Positions 54,514-63,273 of a stretch of 64,000 bases of DNA are shown here, in pieces. This DNA comes from AV69 sp963742315 (GTDB lineage Bacteria; Verrucomicrobiota; Verrucomicrobiia; Chthoniobacterales; UBA10450), in the NCBI GenBank assembly GCA_963742315.1, contig CAVULE010000010.1:247838-311837 (forward strand), read 5' to 3'. Positions within the stretch are counted from its first letter, which is position 1; each line of letters starts with the position of its first letter. The notes under the pieces were generated by a model that had not been told where the DNA came from, did not search any database, and saw only the letters and a list, made by a program, of their open reading frames with translations. The position numbers and the translations under genes are program-made.

Positions 54514-55298
54514 TTAGAAATTGATTCGAGTTCGGAATTCGTACATGTGCGGCAGCAGAAACTTTTTGTAATTTGCGGTAGTCGAGTCCATCCAGTCATT
54601 TGGCGCGGATGAGACGCTAAGCATGGTCTGCGCTGCTTCCGGACTAATTGCGTCAAATGAAATTTCGATTGCGGCAGGTAGCTGTCCGATGTTTGAACCC
54701 CCGACCGCGACAGGATACGTCGTATCAATCGTACCGTTCGCTTTGTAGATCGTAATCTGGAGGTTCCAAACGTACACCGCCATTATTTCATCTGACGTTG
54801 CAGGTGCATAGAGTGTGGCTAGCGAAACGCCGGGACCGTTCGCTTTCAAAGTAGCGGTTGTCGCTGTGCTCCCACTGAAGTAGCGACACAAAGTATAGCA
54901 GTGCTTTGTACATATCCCACCTACAATAATAACCAACGGCACAGAGGTCTCCCAAACCGCTGCTGATAGCGCCAGTGAATGTGGAGGGTGGCACGGCTGT
55001 CAGTCCGTAAATCTGGCGGTTCTTTACTGAAGAGGTGTTGGGATCAGAATACTGATCGGAGAGAGCGAAGTACAGTTGTGGAGGTCGCGCGCACCAAATT
55101 TGTCATATCGCGCCTGATTGTGTTTAAAGTACTGCGAGCGTCACGAAACGAATCAATTCGTTGATTCGCTCGCAAGGAACCGTTCGTGACGGAACCAAAG
55201 ATCATTCCCAGCATCACGACGATCAGGACCGTGATCGTAACGGCGACCAGCATCTCTATTAGTGTGAATGCTTCCGCCTGAGTCTTTGCTGTTCGCAT
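54514..55298 (-). CDS. Verru_Chthon cassette protein C-like (set 2), two frame breaks
   Basis: Starts at ATG 55298: leader MRTAKTQAEA, then FTLIEMLVAVTITVLIVVMLGMIFG, a prepilin start. The frame breaks near 55080 (sense continues YFALSDQYSDPNTSSVKNRQ) and again near 54900 (continues CRYFSGSTATTATLKANGPG), ending HMYEFRTRINF. Each break fits one extra base. It could be a decayed gene, since set 1 carries an intact C gene. Confidence 0.7.
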
Positions 55299-55300
55299 AG

Positions 55301-55813
55301 CTAATACTTTGTGACTATACGAGCGAAGTTTCGATAGTTCTGTGAAAAAGGTTGCCATGCGACGCGAACTATTACCTCGCATGCATACCCGTTATCAAAC
55401 CCCGTTGGGTTTGTTTTTGTCGAAATAGATATCTGGTAGGGCATTCCCGCCGAATAAGTTCCGACTAAGGTTCCATCATTCGCAGCACCTAGCGATGGGA
55501 CGTAAGGAGTAGTGGTCCTGTCAAGGTGAAGGGAATAGGGGGTTGGGGTTGGGGATGGGGATGGGAGCGGAATGTTGACACTCGGCCAGTTCGCCTGCGC
55601 CTGACTCGCAATCGACGATAGAATGCTCCCAGCAATCTGAGCAGCTCGTGTATCGTCTTGCGCCGAATGCTGCGTTGCTAGCCCGACAGGCAAAACCCCA
55701 AGAATAGCAATTAAGGCAAAAGCAATAACGCCTACCGCCAGCACGACCTCGACTAAACTAAATGCTTCCGGCTCGCGAAGAGGACGAAACTCCTGTTCCT
55801 GTGTCGTTTTCAC
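55301..55813 (-). CDS. Verru_Chthon cassette protein B-like (set 2), prepilin-like
   Basis: 170 aa; leader MKTTQEQEFRPLREPEA, then FSLVEVVLAVGVIAFALIAILGVLPVG, closely like the set 1 B protein. A PSPSPTPTPYSL linker is inside the soluble part, and the end is VRVAWQPFSQNYRNFARIVTKY. Starts inside the D gene stop (ATGA) and ends 2 bases before the C gene. Confidence 0.82.
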   Translation of the reverse strand: MKTTQEQEFRPLREPEAFSLVEVVLAVGVIAFALIAILGVLPVGLATQHSAQDDTRAAQIAGSILSSIASQAQANWPSVNIPLPSPSPTPTPYSLHLDRTTTPYVPSLGAANDGTLVGTYSAGMPYQISISTKTNPTGFDNGYACEVIVRVAWQPFSQNYRNFARIVTKY

Positions 55814-56600
55814 GGAATGTATTCTGCGCGTCCTGTATGCGGTGAAACCGCTATAGTCTGCGTGAAATTTGCTTTGTTAGTTGCTGTTTCGGTGGTCCCG
55901 GTAATATACCCCTCAAAAACTTGTACCTGGATTGAGCCGCTTGTAATAACGGGCACGTCGGCTTCGCCGTTCCCATTAAACCTAAGGTACGGAAAACTCT
56001 GCGTGGCGGAAGCGCCTGCGGGAGTAAATACGAACGCTACATCGGAGGCCCAAGGGGCCGAAGAAATCGCCTTTCGCAGACTAATGCCGACCGGAAGGGT
56101 TTTCCAAGGGGTCACTTGGACTTTATTAACCGGAGTGACTGCATCATCTTCGAAAACAGCAAACGAGTGATAGAAGTACTGATCGAGGATCGTCTTGTCG
56201 GTAATTGCCGAGCTCCCCCGACTGGCTGAGCCGGAAATACGACGTACGTATAACGTCCATCCTTCATCGCTTGCGATCGCGCTTGCTCAATGCCGCCGAG
56301 CAGATTTCCGATGGCGGCTTTTCTGCCGCTAGACTTCGAAAGAGAATTGAAGGCGGGGGTGGCGAAGGCGGCGACGAGGATTATGATCGCCATGACGACC
56401 ATGAGTTCCATCAGGGTGAAACCAGAAGCCAGAGCTCGGAGGTCGGAGGTCAGACGCACCCTATTATCCGTTATCGGTTCTCGGTTATTGGGTAGCAGGC
56501 GTAATGCGTATTGCGAATTGCGGAATGTGGAATGGGGCGGGAACGCGGACAAACCAGCGTCGGCAGGAGCATGAATCTGCGGTTGTCGAGAAATCATCAT
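55810..56600 (-). CDS. Verru_Chthon cassette protein D-like (set 2), one frame break and long leader
   Basis: The mature start FTLMELMVVMAIIILVAAFATPAF is a standard prepilin start. The ATG at 56600 overlaps the upstream pilin's stop but gives 59 residues before the cleavage glycine; a GTG at about 56468 would give a short leader (VRLTSDLRALASG). Near 56210, in a GGGGG run, the frame breaks; sense continues ITDKTILDQYFYHSFAVFEDD and ends VSPHTGRAEYIP. GspH-like. Confidence 0.7.
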
Positions 56601-57661
56601 TGCCAGGAAAGAATGTCGCTCGAACCTTTAAACTTCCCGGCGGTTCCCGACTCGGAAGAGAACGCGGAACTAACCGCGGCTCCGCCGCCAAGTGCGCCAT
56701 TTCTTCCGTAGGAGTAGGCGATTGCTCCTACTTGCAGAGGAGACGGCCCGGCACTGAAATCGGAATCCGTGTATGGGTTTGCGGTTCCCAAAGCGTTATC
56801 ATAGGTGGTGTCACACGCGACCGCGTACGGCGATCCCCAAGGATCGTCCCGCACACCGACTCTTAAGGGGGCAGTCACCGTAGCACCATTGGGGATCACA
56901 CCTGATCTAGGGTTGGTAATGCTTTTCGCCGCAGGAACGTTGAGAAAAACGATCCCTCTAGGATTTAACGCTGTCACCGTCGCGGCGTTGTTAGTGCTGC
57001 TAGTATTATTAGTCAGCACGTCAATGAGTACGTCATTGTTTCCGTAACTGGTGCAACCCACCAGCGTTGTGCCCGTTCCAAAGAATGCATCGGTGGTGCT
57101 AGAAGTAACAATTACAGGATATTTGCCGTACTCGGTGTAGAAGGCGTTAACGGCAGTGACGATCTGGGTCACGTCGTTCTTGGCTTGGGTCCTCCTGGCG
57201 CGTTCGAACACGCTCGAGATGCCGGTCATGAGAATGGCTGCAAGTGTGGCGATAATAAGAATAACGACTGTCATTTCTATCAGGGTGAAACCGCTTGTGG
57301 AAAACGCTGAAAGACTGAAACCCTGAAACGCTGAAATTGCGTCTGCGCCGCGGCTATTCGCCGCGGCGAATCCGTCCTTTGGCGGAGCGGTTATCCGTTG
57401 TTCATCACGGCGAATCCGTCCTGGGGCGGATCTGTTCTCGGTATTGGGAGCTAAACCAGAGGTCAGAGGACAGAGGTCAGAGGTCAGGGAGCTCGAAGCA
57501 CGGAGTGCAGGAAAACGCGGGAGAAGCGTGGAGCAGGGAACACGGACCATGGAGCGTAAGCCAGAGGTCAGGGAATGACCACGCGCATCCGCCTTCGCGG
57601 GGGGTGCGGCGCGACCCACCTTCACGTGGTTTCGGCGTGGCAGGCAAGGGGGGAGTCCCAT
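56597..57661 (-). CDS. GspG-like pseudopilin with abnormal leader
   Basis: The mature protein (about 230 aa, from 57289) starts FTLIEMTVVILIIATLAAILM, followed by FERARRTQAKNDVTQIVTAVNAFYTEYGKYP and DDPWGSPY, both typical of the major pseudopilin GspG. No ATG, GTG or TTG lies close upstream: the frame is open for about 120 codons of repeat-derived sequence (CTGAAA and GGTCAG units), back to ATG 57661. The true start is therefore unclear. The stop overlaps the set 2 D gene, so it heads that operon. It would form the fibre or pseudopilus to which the cassette proteins could belong. Confidence 0.8.
   Translation of the reverse strand: MGLPPCLPRRNHVKVGRAAPPAKADARGHSLTSGLRSMVRVPCSTLLPRFPALRASSSLTSDLCPLTSGLAPNTENRSAPGRIRRDEQRITAPPKDGFAAANSRGADAISAFQGFSLSAFSTSGFTLIEMTVVILIIATLAAILMTGISSVFERARRTQAKNDVTQIVTAVNAFYTEYGKYPVIVTSSTTDAFFGTGTTLVGCTSYGNNDVLIDVLTNNTSSTNNAATVTALNPRGIVFLNVPAAKSITNPRSGVIPNGATVTAPLRVGVRDDPWGSPYAVACDTTYDNALGTANPYTDSDFSAGPSPLQVGAIAYSYGRNGALGGGAAVSSAFSSESGTAGKFKGSSDILSWQ
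57305..57577. repeat. Cluster of short repeats (families I, J, K) at the pilin 5' end
   Basis: CTGAAAGACTGAAACCCTGAAACGCTGAAA (family K, 57307-57336), then CGCCGCGGCTATTCGCCGCGGCG and GCGAATCCGTCC twice (family I), then GAGGTCAGAGG units (family J, 57458-57492 and 57562-57577). All lie inside the open frame upstream of the pilin cleavage site. Confidence 0.65.
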
Positions 57662-57700
57662 GCAGAAAATTGTAGGGGGCGTTCTGGAAATTAGAAGCTT

Positions 57701-57715
57701 AAAATCGGCGATTTT
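57701..57715. promoter_or_regulatory. Perfect palindrome between the divergent pilin and ATPase operons
   Basis: AAAATCGGCGATTTT is a perfect 15-base palindrome in the 85-base space between the two divergent operons. It could be an operator controlling both; no regulator gene is nearby. Confidence 0.35.
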
Positions 57716-57746
57716 CCCGGCATGTTTCTAGCTTTTCTGGCAAATC

Positions 57747-58637
57747 GTGCTGGAACACCCGCCGTCACCGGAGGAACAGGCCCAAATCCTTCAAACGATC
57801 GAAATGTTCGAGGTTATCACCCGAACACAACCCGATGATTATCAGTCGCTTGAGATTCTAAAGGAAGCCTACACCAAGCTCGGGCGGATGGATGACACAT
57901 TGCGCACTGCGCGCAAGTTGGCGGAAGCATATTTCAACGTCGGTTCTTACGCGCTGGCGATGCAGGAATGCGAGATGCTCTTGGGGCAGGACCCGAACGC
58001 GCCCGAAGTGCTGGCAATGCTGGGCGACATCGAGTCGCGTTTGCAGGCGGCGGGACAAACGCTGACCGGCGGGTTGAAGCATGGGTTAATCGCCAAAGCA
58101 GTAGGCGGCGGCGAAGGCGGGCTGGTACGGCTCGATCGGAAGGAACTTGAGAGTTACAATTTGCACGAACGCGGGGAAGAGCAGCTGGCGAAGTTTCTCA
58201 TCGTCCACCAAATTTTCCCGGAAGAAACGGTCAACGCGGCACTGGAAAAGGTGCAGCAGCGGAACAAGAACCTGCAGGGGCAGACGCTGGCGGCTTCGCT
58301 ACTGGTGGAGTTGTGCGGGGAGGACACCGACAAGATCGACCACGCTATCTCGGCGCTGATTGATCGGACGAAAGGGGCATTTATCCCGCTCGAATATTAC
58401 GATTTCGATCGGCAACTGGCCAGGATGTTGCCGGATAATCTCACCCTGGGGCGGCTCTGTGTCCCCTTCGATCTGATCAGCCGCACCATCATGGTGGCGT
58501 GCTGTAATCCATTCGATGCCGCGGGACGCGCCGCGGTGCAGCAATCCCTCGATTACACGGTCTCGTGGTATCTGGCCCGACCGGCGGCGATCGAAAGAAC
58601 GCTGCAAGACGTTTACCGACTGCAACCCAAAGCCTGA
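57747..58637 (+). CDS. TPR plus MshEN (type II/IV ATPase N-terminal domain) protein
   Basis: 296 aa, GTG start. Residues about 15-115 form TPR-like helical repeats (YQSLEILKEAYTKLGRMDDT, YFNVGSYALAMQECEMLLGQ). Residues about 145-290 match the MshEN/GspE N-terminal domain (LAKFLIVHQIFPEETVNAAL ... MLPDNLTLGRLCVPFDLISR), which in some family members binds cyclic-di-GMP. No ATPase core follows. So it looks like a regulator or adaptor of the PilB-type ATPase encoded next, 8 bases later. Confidence 0.8.
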   Translation: MLEHPPSPEEQAQILQTIEMFEVITRTQPDDYQSLEILKEAYTKLGRMDDTLRTARKLAEAYFNVGSYALAMQECEMLLGQDPNAPEVLAMLGDIESRLQAAGQTLTGGLKHGLIAKAVGGGEGGLVRLDRKELESYNLHERGEEQLAKFLIVHQIFPEETVNAALEKVQQRNKNLQGQTLAASLLVELCGEDTDKIDHAISALIDRTKGAFIPLEYYDFDRQLARMLPDNLTLGRLCVPFDLISRTIMVACCNPFDAAGRAAVQQSLDYTVSWYLARPAAIERTLQDVYRLQPKA

Positions 58638-58645
58638 ACCACGCG

Positions 58646-60367
58646 ATGAGAAACAAGACTTTCGGAGATCGTATCGCTGACGTGTTGATTGAAGACGGGC
58701 TGCTTCTGCCGAATCAACTCGAAGAAGCGACCGCTATTCAGAAGGAAAAAGGCGGACGGCTGCTGAAGATTCTGACAGACAAACAATTTGTCACGGATCA
58801 GGACATGGCCTTCAGCATGGGGCGTTGCCTGAACGTGTCGCCGGTCAATTTGGCGCGGATCCGGATCCCTGAGGAAATCATGGGGATGATCCCGCGCGAC
58901 ATGGCGAAGGCGAACAAGCTGGTGCCGGTAGCGCGCCTGGATGGGAAGCTTTTTATCGCGATGGTGGACCCGACCAATGTGTTGGCGGTCGATGACGTAA
59001 AGCGCCGCGTCCAATTGGACGTAGTGCCGATGATCGCGACGGAAAAGAGCGTGACCGAGGCCCTCAGTGGGGTGCATGGCGGGGTGGGAATAAACCAGGC
59101 GTTGCGGGACGTGGTCAAGGAAGCGGAGAAGCCTGCGGACGGCGTCGAAGTTCAGGCCAAAGTAAGCGAAGAGATCGACATCGATCGGCTCGCAACCGAC
59201 AGCGAAGACGCGCCCGTGATCAAGATTGTGAATCTGATCATGGTGCAGGCGATCCGGGAAAAGGCGTCCGACATTCACATCGAGCCATTCCAGAATTCCC
59301 TGAAGCTGCGTTATCGCGTGGATGGGGATTTGGCCGCGGCGGAATCGCCCCCGAAAGCGCTGCAACTGGCGATCACCTCGCGCATCAAAATTTTGGCTGG
59401 CCTGAACATCGCCGAACGGCGCGTGCCGCAGGACGGTCGTTTTCGCGTCAAGGTAATGGGCAAAGAAGTCGATCTGCGTGTTTCGATTCTACCAACTTCG
59501 CACGGCGAGAAAGTCGTTATCCGTATTTTGGACAAGACCGCGCTGACCGGCTCGATCGACCAAATGGGATTGGATGAGGAGACGCTGGTGAAATTCAGGA
59601 AAGCGATCGATGCCCCGCACGGGATGATTCTCGTTACTGGCCCGACCGGTTCCGGCAAAACGACCACTCTCTACTCCGTTCTTCAGGAGCTGAACAACCC
59701 GCAATACAACATCGTGACGGTAGAGGACCCGATCGAGTACGAGCTCAACGGAATCAATCAGGTTTCGGTGCGCAACGACATCGGACTGGATTTTGCCTCG
59801 GCTCTACGCTCAATCCTGCGGCAGGACCCCGACATCGTGATGGTTGGTGAAATTCGCGACAACGAGACCGCCGATATTGCGGTGAAAGCAGCGTTGACCG
59901 GTCACCAGGTACTTTCCACTTTGCATACTAATGACGCCGCCGGCGCGATCACGCGTCTGGACGACATGGGGATCGAGCCGTTCCTGATTTCGAGCTCGAT
60001 TTTAATGACGTGCGCGCAACGTCTGGTGCGGAAGATTTGCACAAATTGCCGGGAGGAATTTATGCCCGAGCCAGAAATTTTCACGAGGCTCGGAGTTGAA
60101 GCGAAACCCGAGACTGTTTTTTACCGCGGGAGCGGTTGCGATCGTTGCAAGGGTCGCGGTTATCTCGGACGCCTGGCGATTATTGAAGCGCTGACGGTAA
60201 CCGAAGCCGTCCGCCGCCTTATTATGAAGCGGGCATCGGCGGCGGTGATCAAGAACCAGGCTGTTGCTGAAGGGATGAAAACTTTGCGGATGGCTGGCAT
60301 TGACAAGGCGCTCGAAGGCCAGACCACGCTGGAAGAAGTATTGCGAGTCGCAGCGGACGATCATTGA
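58646..60367 (+). CDS. pilB: Type IV pilus/type II secretion assembly ATPase (PilB/GspE)
   Basis: 573 aa hexameric ATPase that drives pilin assembly. N-terminal MshEN domain (about 1-150), then the catalytic core with Walker A GPTGSGKTTT (about 332-341), Asp box VEDPIEYEL, Walker B RQDPDIVMVGEIRD and the His box LSTLHTNDA. A CxxC...CxxC zinc site (CTNC and CDRC) near residues 464-500 marks the GspE/PilB group. The ATG at 58646 follows the previous stop closely. It is intact with no frame breaks. The next start lies 5 bases after its stop. Confidence 0.95.
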   Translation: MRNKTFGDRIADVLIEDGLLLPNQLEEATAIQKEKGGRLLKILTDKQFVTDQDMAFSMGRCLNVSPVNLARIRIPEEIMGMIPRDMAKANKLVPVARLDGKLFIAMVDPTNVLAVDDVKRRVQLDVVPMIATEKSVTEALSGVHGGVGINQALRDVVKEAEKPADGVEVQAKVSEEIDIDRLATDSEDAPVIKIVNLIMVQAIREKASDIHIEPFQNSLKLRYRVDGDLAAAESPPKALQLAITSRIKILAGLNIAERRVPQDGRFRVKVMGKEVDLRVSILPTSHGEKVVIRILDKTALTGSIDQMGLDEETLVKFRKAIDAPHGMILVTGPTGSGKTTTLYSVLQELNNPQYNIVTVEDPIEYELNGINQVSVRNDIGLDFASALRSILRQDPDIVMVGEIRDNETADIAVKAALTGHQVLSTLHTNDAAGAITRLDDMGIEPFLISSSILMTCAQRLVRKICTNCREEFMPEPEIFTRLGVEAKPETVFYRGSGCDRCKGRGYLGRLAIIEALTVTEAVRRLIMKRASAAVIKNQAVAEGMKTLRMAGIDKALEGQTTLEEVLRVAADDH

Positions 60368-60372
60368 GCGTC

Positions 60373-62608
60373 ATGACTATCCCGTTCCTAGATCTCGTTA
60401 GGAAGGCAAAGGAGAAATTTGAGGCCAAACGTCGCCCGGTCGGGCTCGCGCCATTGCCCTCGGTACAGGACAAGCCTGAAAGCGACAAACTGGCGAAGCG
60501 GGTGACGCCTTACGCGGTACGCACAATGACGCCCGAGCCCAGGCGCCGGCGCTGGCGGCCAGTGCGATCGCCACTCGACGAATGTCGGTGACGCGCCCGT
60601 CCGCTGGCGCGCCACCCGATTTCGGACCGCGCGTAGGTGTGGCAGTGGAACCGCGCGGGGAAAGGACACTCTCTCTTGCCTTGAGCGACGTCATTGCGGA
60701 AATGCCGAATGGCTATCTCAAACCGCACGAAAGTTTCGATACCAGTCGACGGATAGCCTTGAAAGCGGCCGAAGTGGAGAAAGGTTTGGCAGCAGGCCGT
60801 CCCAGCATTTCGATCGCAGCGATCTACCAGCAAGCGCCGGAAATATTTCTACACACTGTGCAACCGTCCGATACCGCGGTGGTGATGTTGCCGGCCAAGA
60901 AAGTAATCGATGAACTTTCACTCCTCCGTGTTCGTGAGGATCAGACTGCCGAGCCGATCATGGCGCAGGTTGAGACGCCGTTCTTGAAAATGATGGTGGA
61001 AGAATCTGCGAAATTCGGAACGAAGTTGGCGCCGTTTACGACCACAGAACTGCCGCCGCTGCCCGAACCTGTGTCGAGCGCGGCTGCGGCCGAGTCGGCT
61101 CCGGTCGCGGCGATTCGGCCGCCGCCGGCCAGTCGGCCAATTCAACCGTCGCCAGCGATGAAGCTGCCGGTTCAGCCGCCCCCAGCAGCCATACCGCCAG
61201 CGCAGCCGCCGCCAGTCGCACCAGCGACTAGTCGCACGATTGCACCGCCGCCTGTCGAGACGGAGCCGACCCGAGACGGTTCGATGGCACGCATTACTTT
61301 TGTTGCACCCAGTGCACCGGCGGAAAACAAGCCAGAAAAATCTTTGCCGATTGGAACGGGTGGGCCCGCGTTTCCGCGAGTTCCAGCCTCCAGCGGGCCT
61401 CCCGTTCCTCCCGCCGCACCACCAGCCGCTGCGCCGACGCGAATTCCATTCCAAATGCCGCCGTCGGCTGAGCCGCCGAAAGTCGGGGCGCAAACGCCGG
61501 CTCCCGCACCGCCGACAACCTCCGCCCCGGTTCAAGAGACGCCAAAGGTCGTGCCGGTTGCCGCAACATCAGTTGAGCCAACGCAGGAATCGATGGTCGT
61601 GCTTCCGTTGTGCCCAATCCTGGCGAGTCTCCCGCCGATGCAGATTGCCGGCGACGTCGCTTCGGTTCCGGCCGACGCGAAGATTTCGTTTCGCATTGCG
61701 TTAATCGCGCCCCAGCTGGCGACTGGGAAAGTGACGATTCCGCCGAAAGACTTTCACGCAGCCTTACCGGAACAGTACCGTGGTCTGTTTCTCCCCGATG
61801 CGGTGGAAGCCCCGGTGCAGCTTTCGCTGCCCGATGTATTGGCCAACCTGCCCGGAGACTCTCTTCGCATGCGGGAGGACCAGGAAGTCACCACTCAGGA
61901 TGAAACTTTCGAGACACCGTTTTCGGCGAAGGCAAAGGAAGACGCGGAACGTTTTGCCTCAACCGGAAAACGGCGCCCCCAAGCGCCGCGGCACCGTCAA
62001 AGCCGGCAGTGCCTGTGCCTAAGGCTGAGACTCCCAAAATAGAACTCCCCAAAGTAGCGGCAGCCGAAGTCCCGAAGGTAAGAGCTCCAGACCTTCAGAT
62101 TCCCAAAGTCGCCGCGCCCAGGATCGACGCTGCGAAGGTTGAACTCTCGGCCCCGGTCGATGCTTTCCGCGTCGCGACGGGTCCGGCCGCAAAGTTGGAA
62201 AGTGCCAGGCCGGCCGAAGGAGCTCCGAAATTTGATGCCAAGGCGGCGATCGCACTAGCCTGTGCCCTTCCCGGCGTTGCCTCCTGTAGCGTGATCTTCA
62301 CAGATGGCTTGATCATCGCCGGAAACATCCCGGACGAAATGCATATGGAAGGGTTGAGCGCGGTGGCACCGACGATGCTCCAGAAACTGCAAAAGCATAT
62401 GTGTGAGACCCATCTAGGGCCCCTCAGCTCCCTGACGGTCCACGGTGAAAAGTCGCCCGTGACATTCTTTGGTGCCGGCGATCTTTGCCTGACCGCGGTG
62501 CACAACGGCGTTGAATTGAGTGCGGAGAGCCGGCGCGAACTCGGCCGCATCACACAGGAACTTTCGCGAACCTATCCCAAAGTGGAGACTCCTCATGTCG
62601 ATCATTAA
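60373..62608 (+). CDS. Proline-rich protein with duplicated module and C-terminal roadblock-like domain, two frame breaks
   Basis: About 744 aa once two breaks (near 60540 and 61980) are bridged. Order of parts: a basic N-terminal helix (FLDLVRKAKEKFEAKRRP); module 1 (60676-61020; RIALKAAEVEKGLAAG ... VVMLPAKKVIDEL ... LRVREDQ ... ETPFLKMMVEESAKF); a Pro/Ala-rich linker of about 180 residues; module 2 (61592-61950; RIALIAPQLATGKVTIP ... LSLPDVLANLP ... LRMREDQ ... ETPFSAKAKEDAERF); a second linker (PKAETPKIELPKV); and a C-terminal roadblock/LC7-like domain (about the last 130 residues, FTDGLIIAGNIPDEMHMEG and FGAGDLCLTAVHNG). It overlaps mglA by 14 bases. I know no named family with this layout. 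A scaffold linking PilB to MglA/MglB is a guess. Confidence 0.7.
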
Positions 62609-63273
62609 TTACGCCAGCCGCGAGATCCAGTTTAAGATCGTTTACTACGGTCCGGCACTGTGCGGCAAGACCACCAACCTCGGCTACATCCATCAGCGGA
62701 TTAATCCGGCAAAATCGCGGCGACCTCGTCTCGCTGGCGACCGCAGCGGATCGCACGCTGTTCTTCGATTTCCTCCCGCTCAACGCGGTAGTCATCAAGG
62801 GGTTCAAGACCAAGTTCCAGCTCTACACCGTCCCCGGCCAGGTCATTTACAACGCCACCCGCCAGCTCGTGCTGCGCAGCGTCGACGGCATCGTCTTCGT
62901 GGCCGATTCGCAGTGGGAAAAAATGGAGGAGAACGTCGAGAGCTTTCAAGAATCTCGAGGAAAATCTGGCCAGCAGAACATGTCTCGATGGACGACGTGC
63001 CGTACGTGCTGCAGTACAACAAACGCGATCTGCCGAACATCGCGCCGGTGAATTACCTGGAATATTCCTCAACAACCGGAAGAAGCGGGTGCAAAGCTTC
63101 GAGGTCGTGTCGAGCACCGGGCAAAATGTTTTCGCGACGCTCAACGCGGTTTCCCAGATTTTGCTGCACAAGTTCAGCAAGCACAGCGATGCGCCCCGCA
63201 CGCCGCCGCTCCCGGAGCCGCCGATGCCGGTCACCTCCCGTCTACGCCAGCATCAAGGGAACGCGCGACATGA
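62595..63273 (+). CDS. mglA: MglA-type Ras-like GTPase with five frame breaks
   Basis: Small GTPase of the MglA family, which sets cell polarity and controls type IV pili in Myxococcus. Visible: YYGPALCGKTTNL (P-loop), LATAADRTLFFDFLPL and YTVPGQVIYNATRQLVL (switch region with PGQ), VLQYNKRDLPN (NKRD base motif) and VVSSTGQNVFATLNAV. These lie in different frames; breaks are near 62715, 62946, 62975, 63068 and 63235. The end in the corrected frame is TPASRERAT with a TGA overlapping mglB's ATG. The breaks have both signs, so either errors or early decay. GC looks higher than the surroundings. Confidence 0.8.

Noticed and set aside
60918..61535. Long Arg/Trp-rich leftward frame opposite the proline-rich protein
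   Set aside because: It is the mirror of the Pro/Ala-rich coding region; high GC keeps several frames open there.
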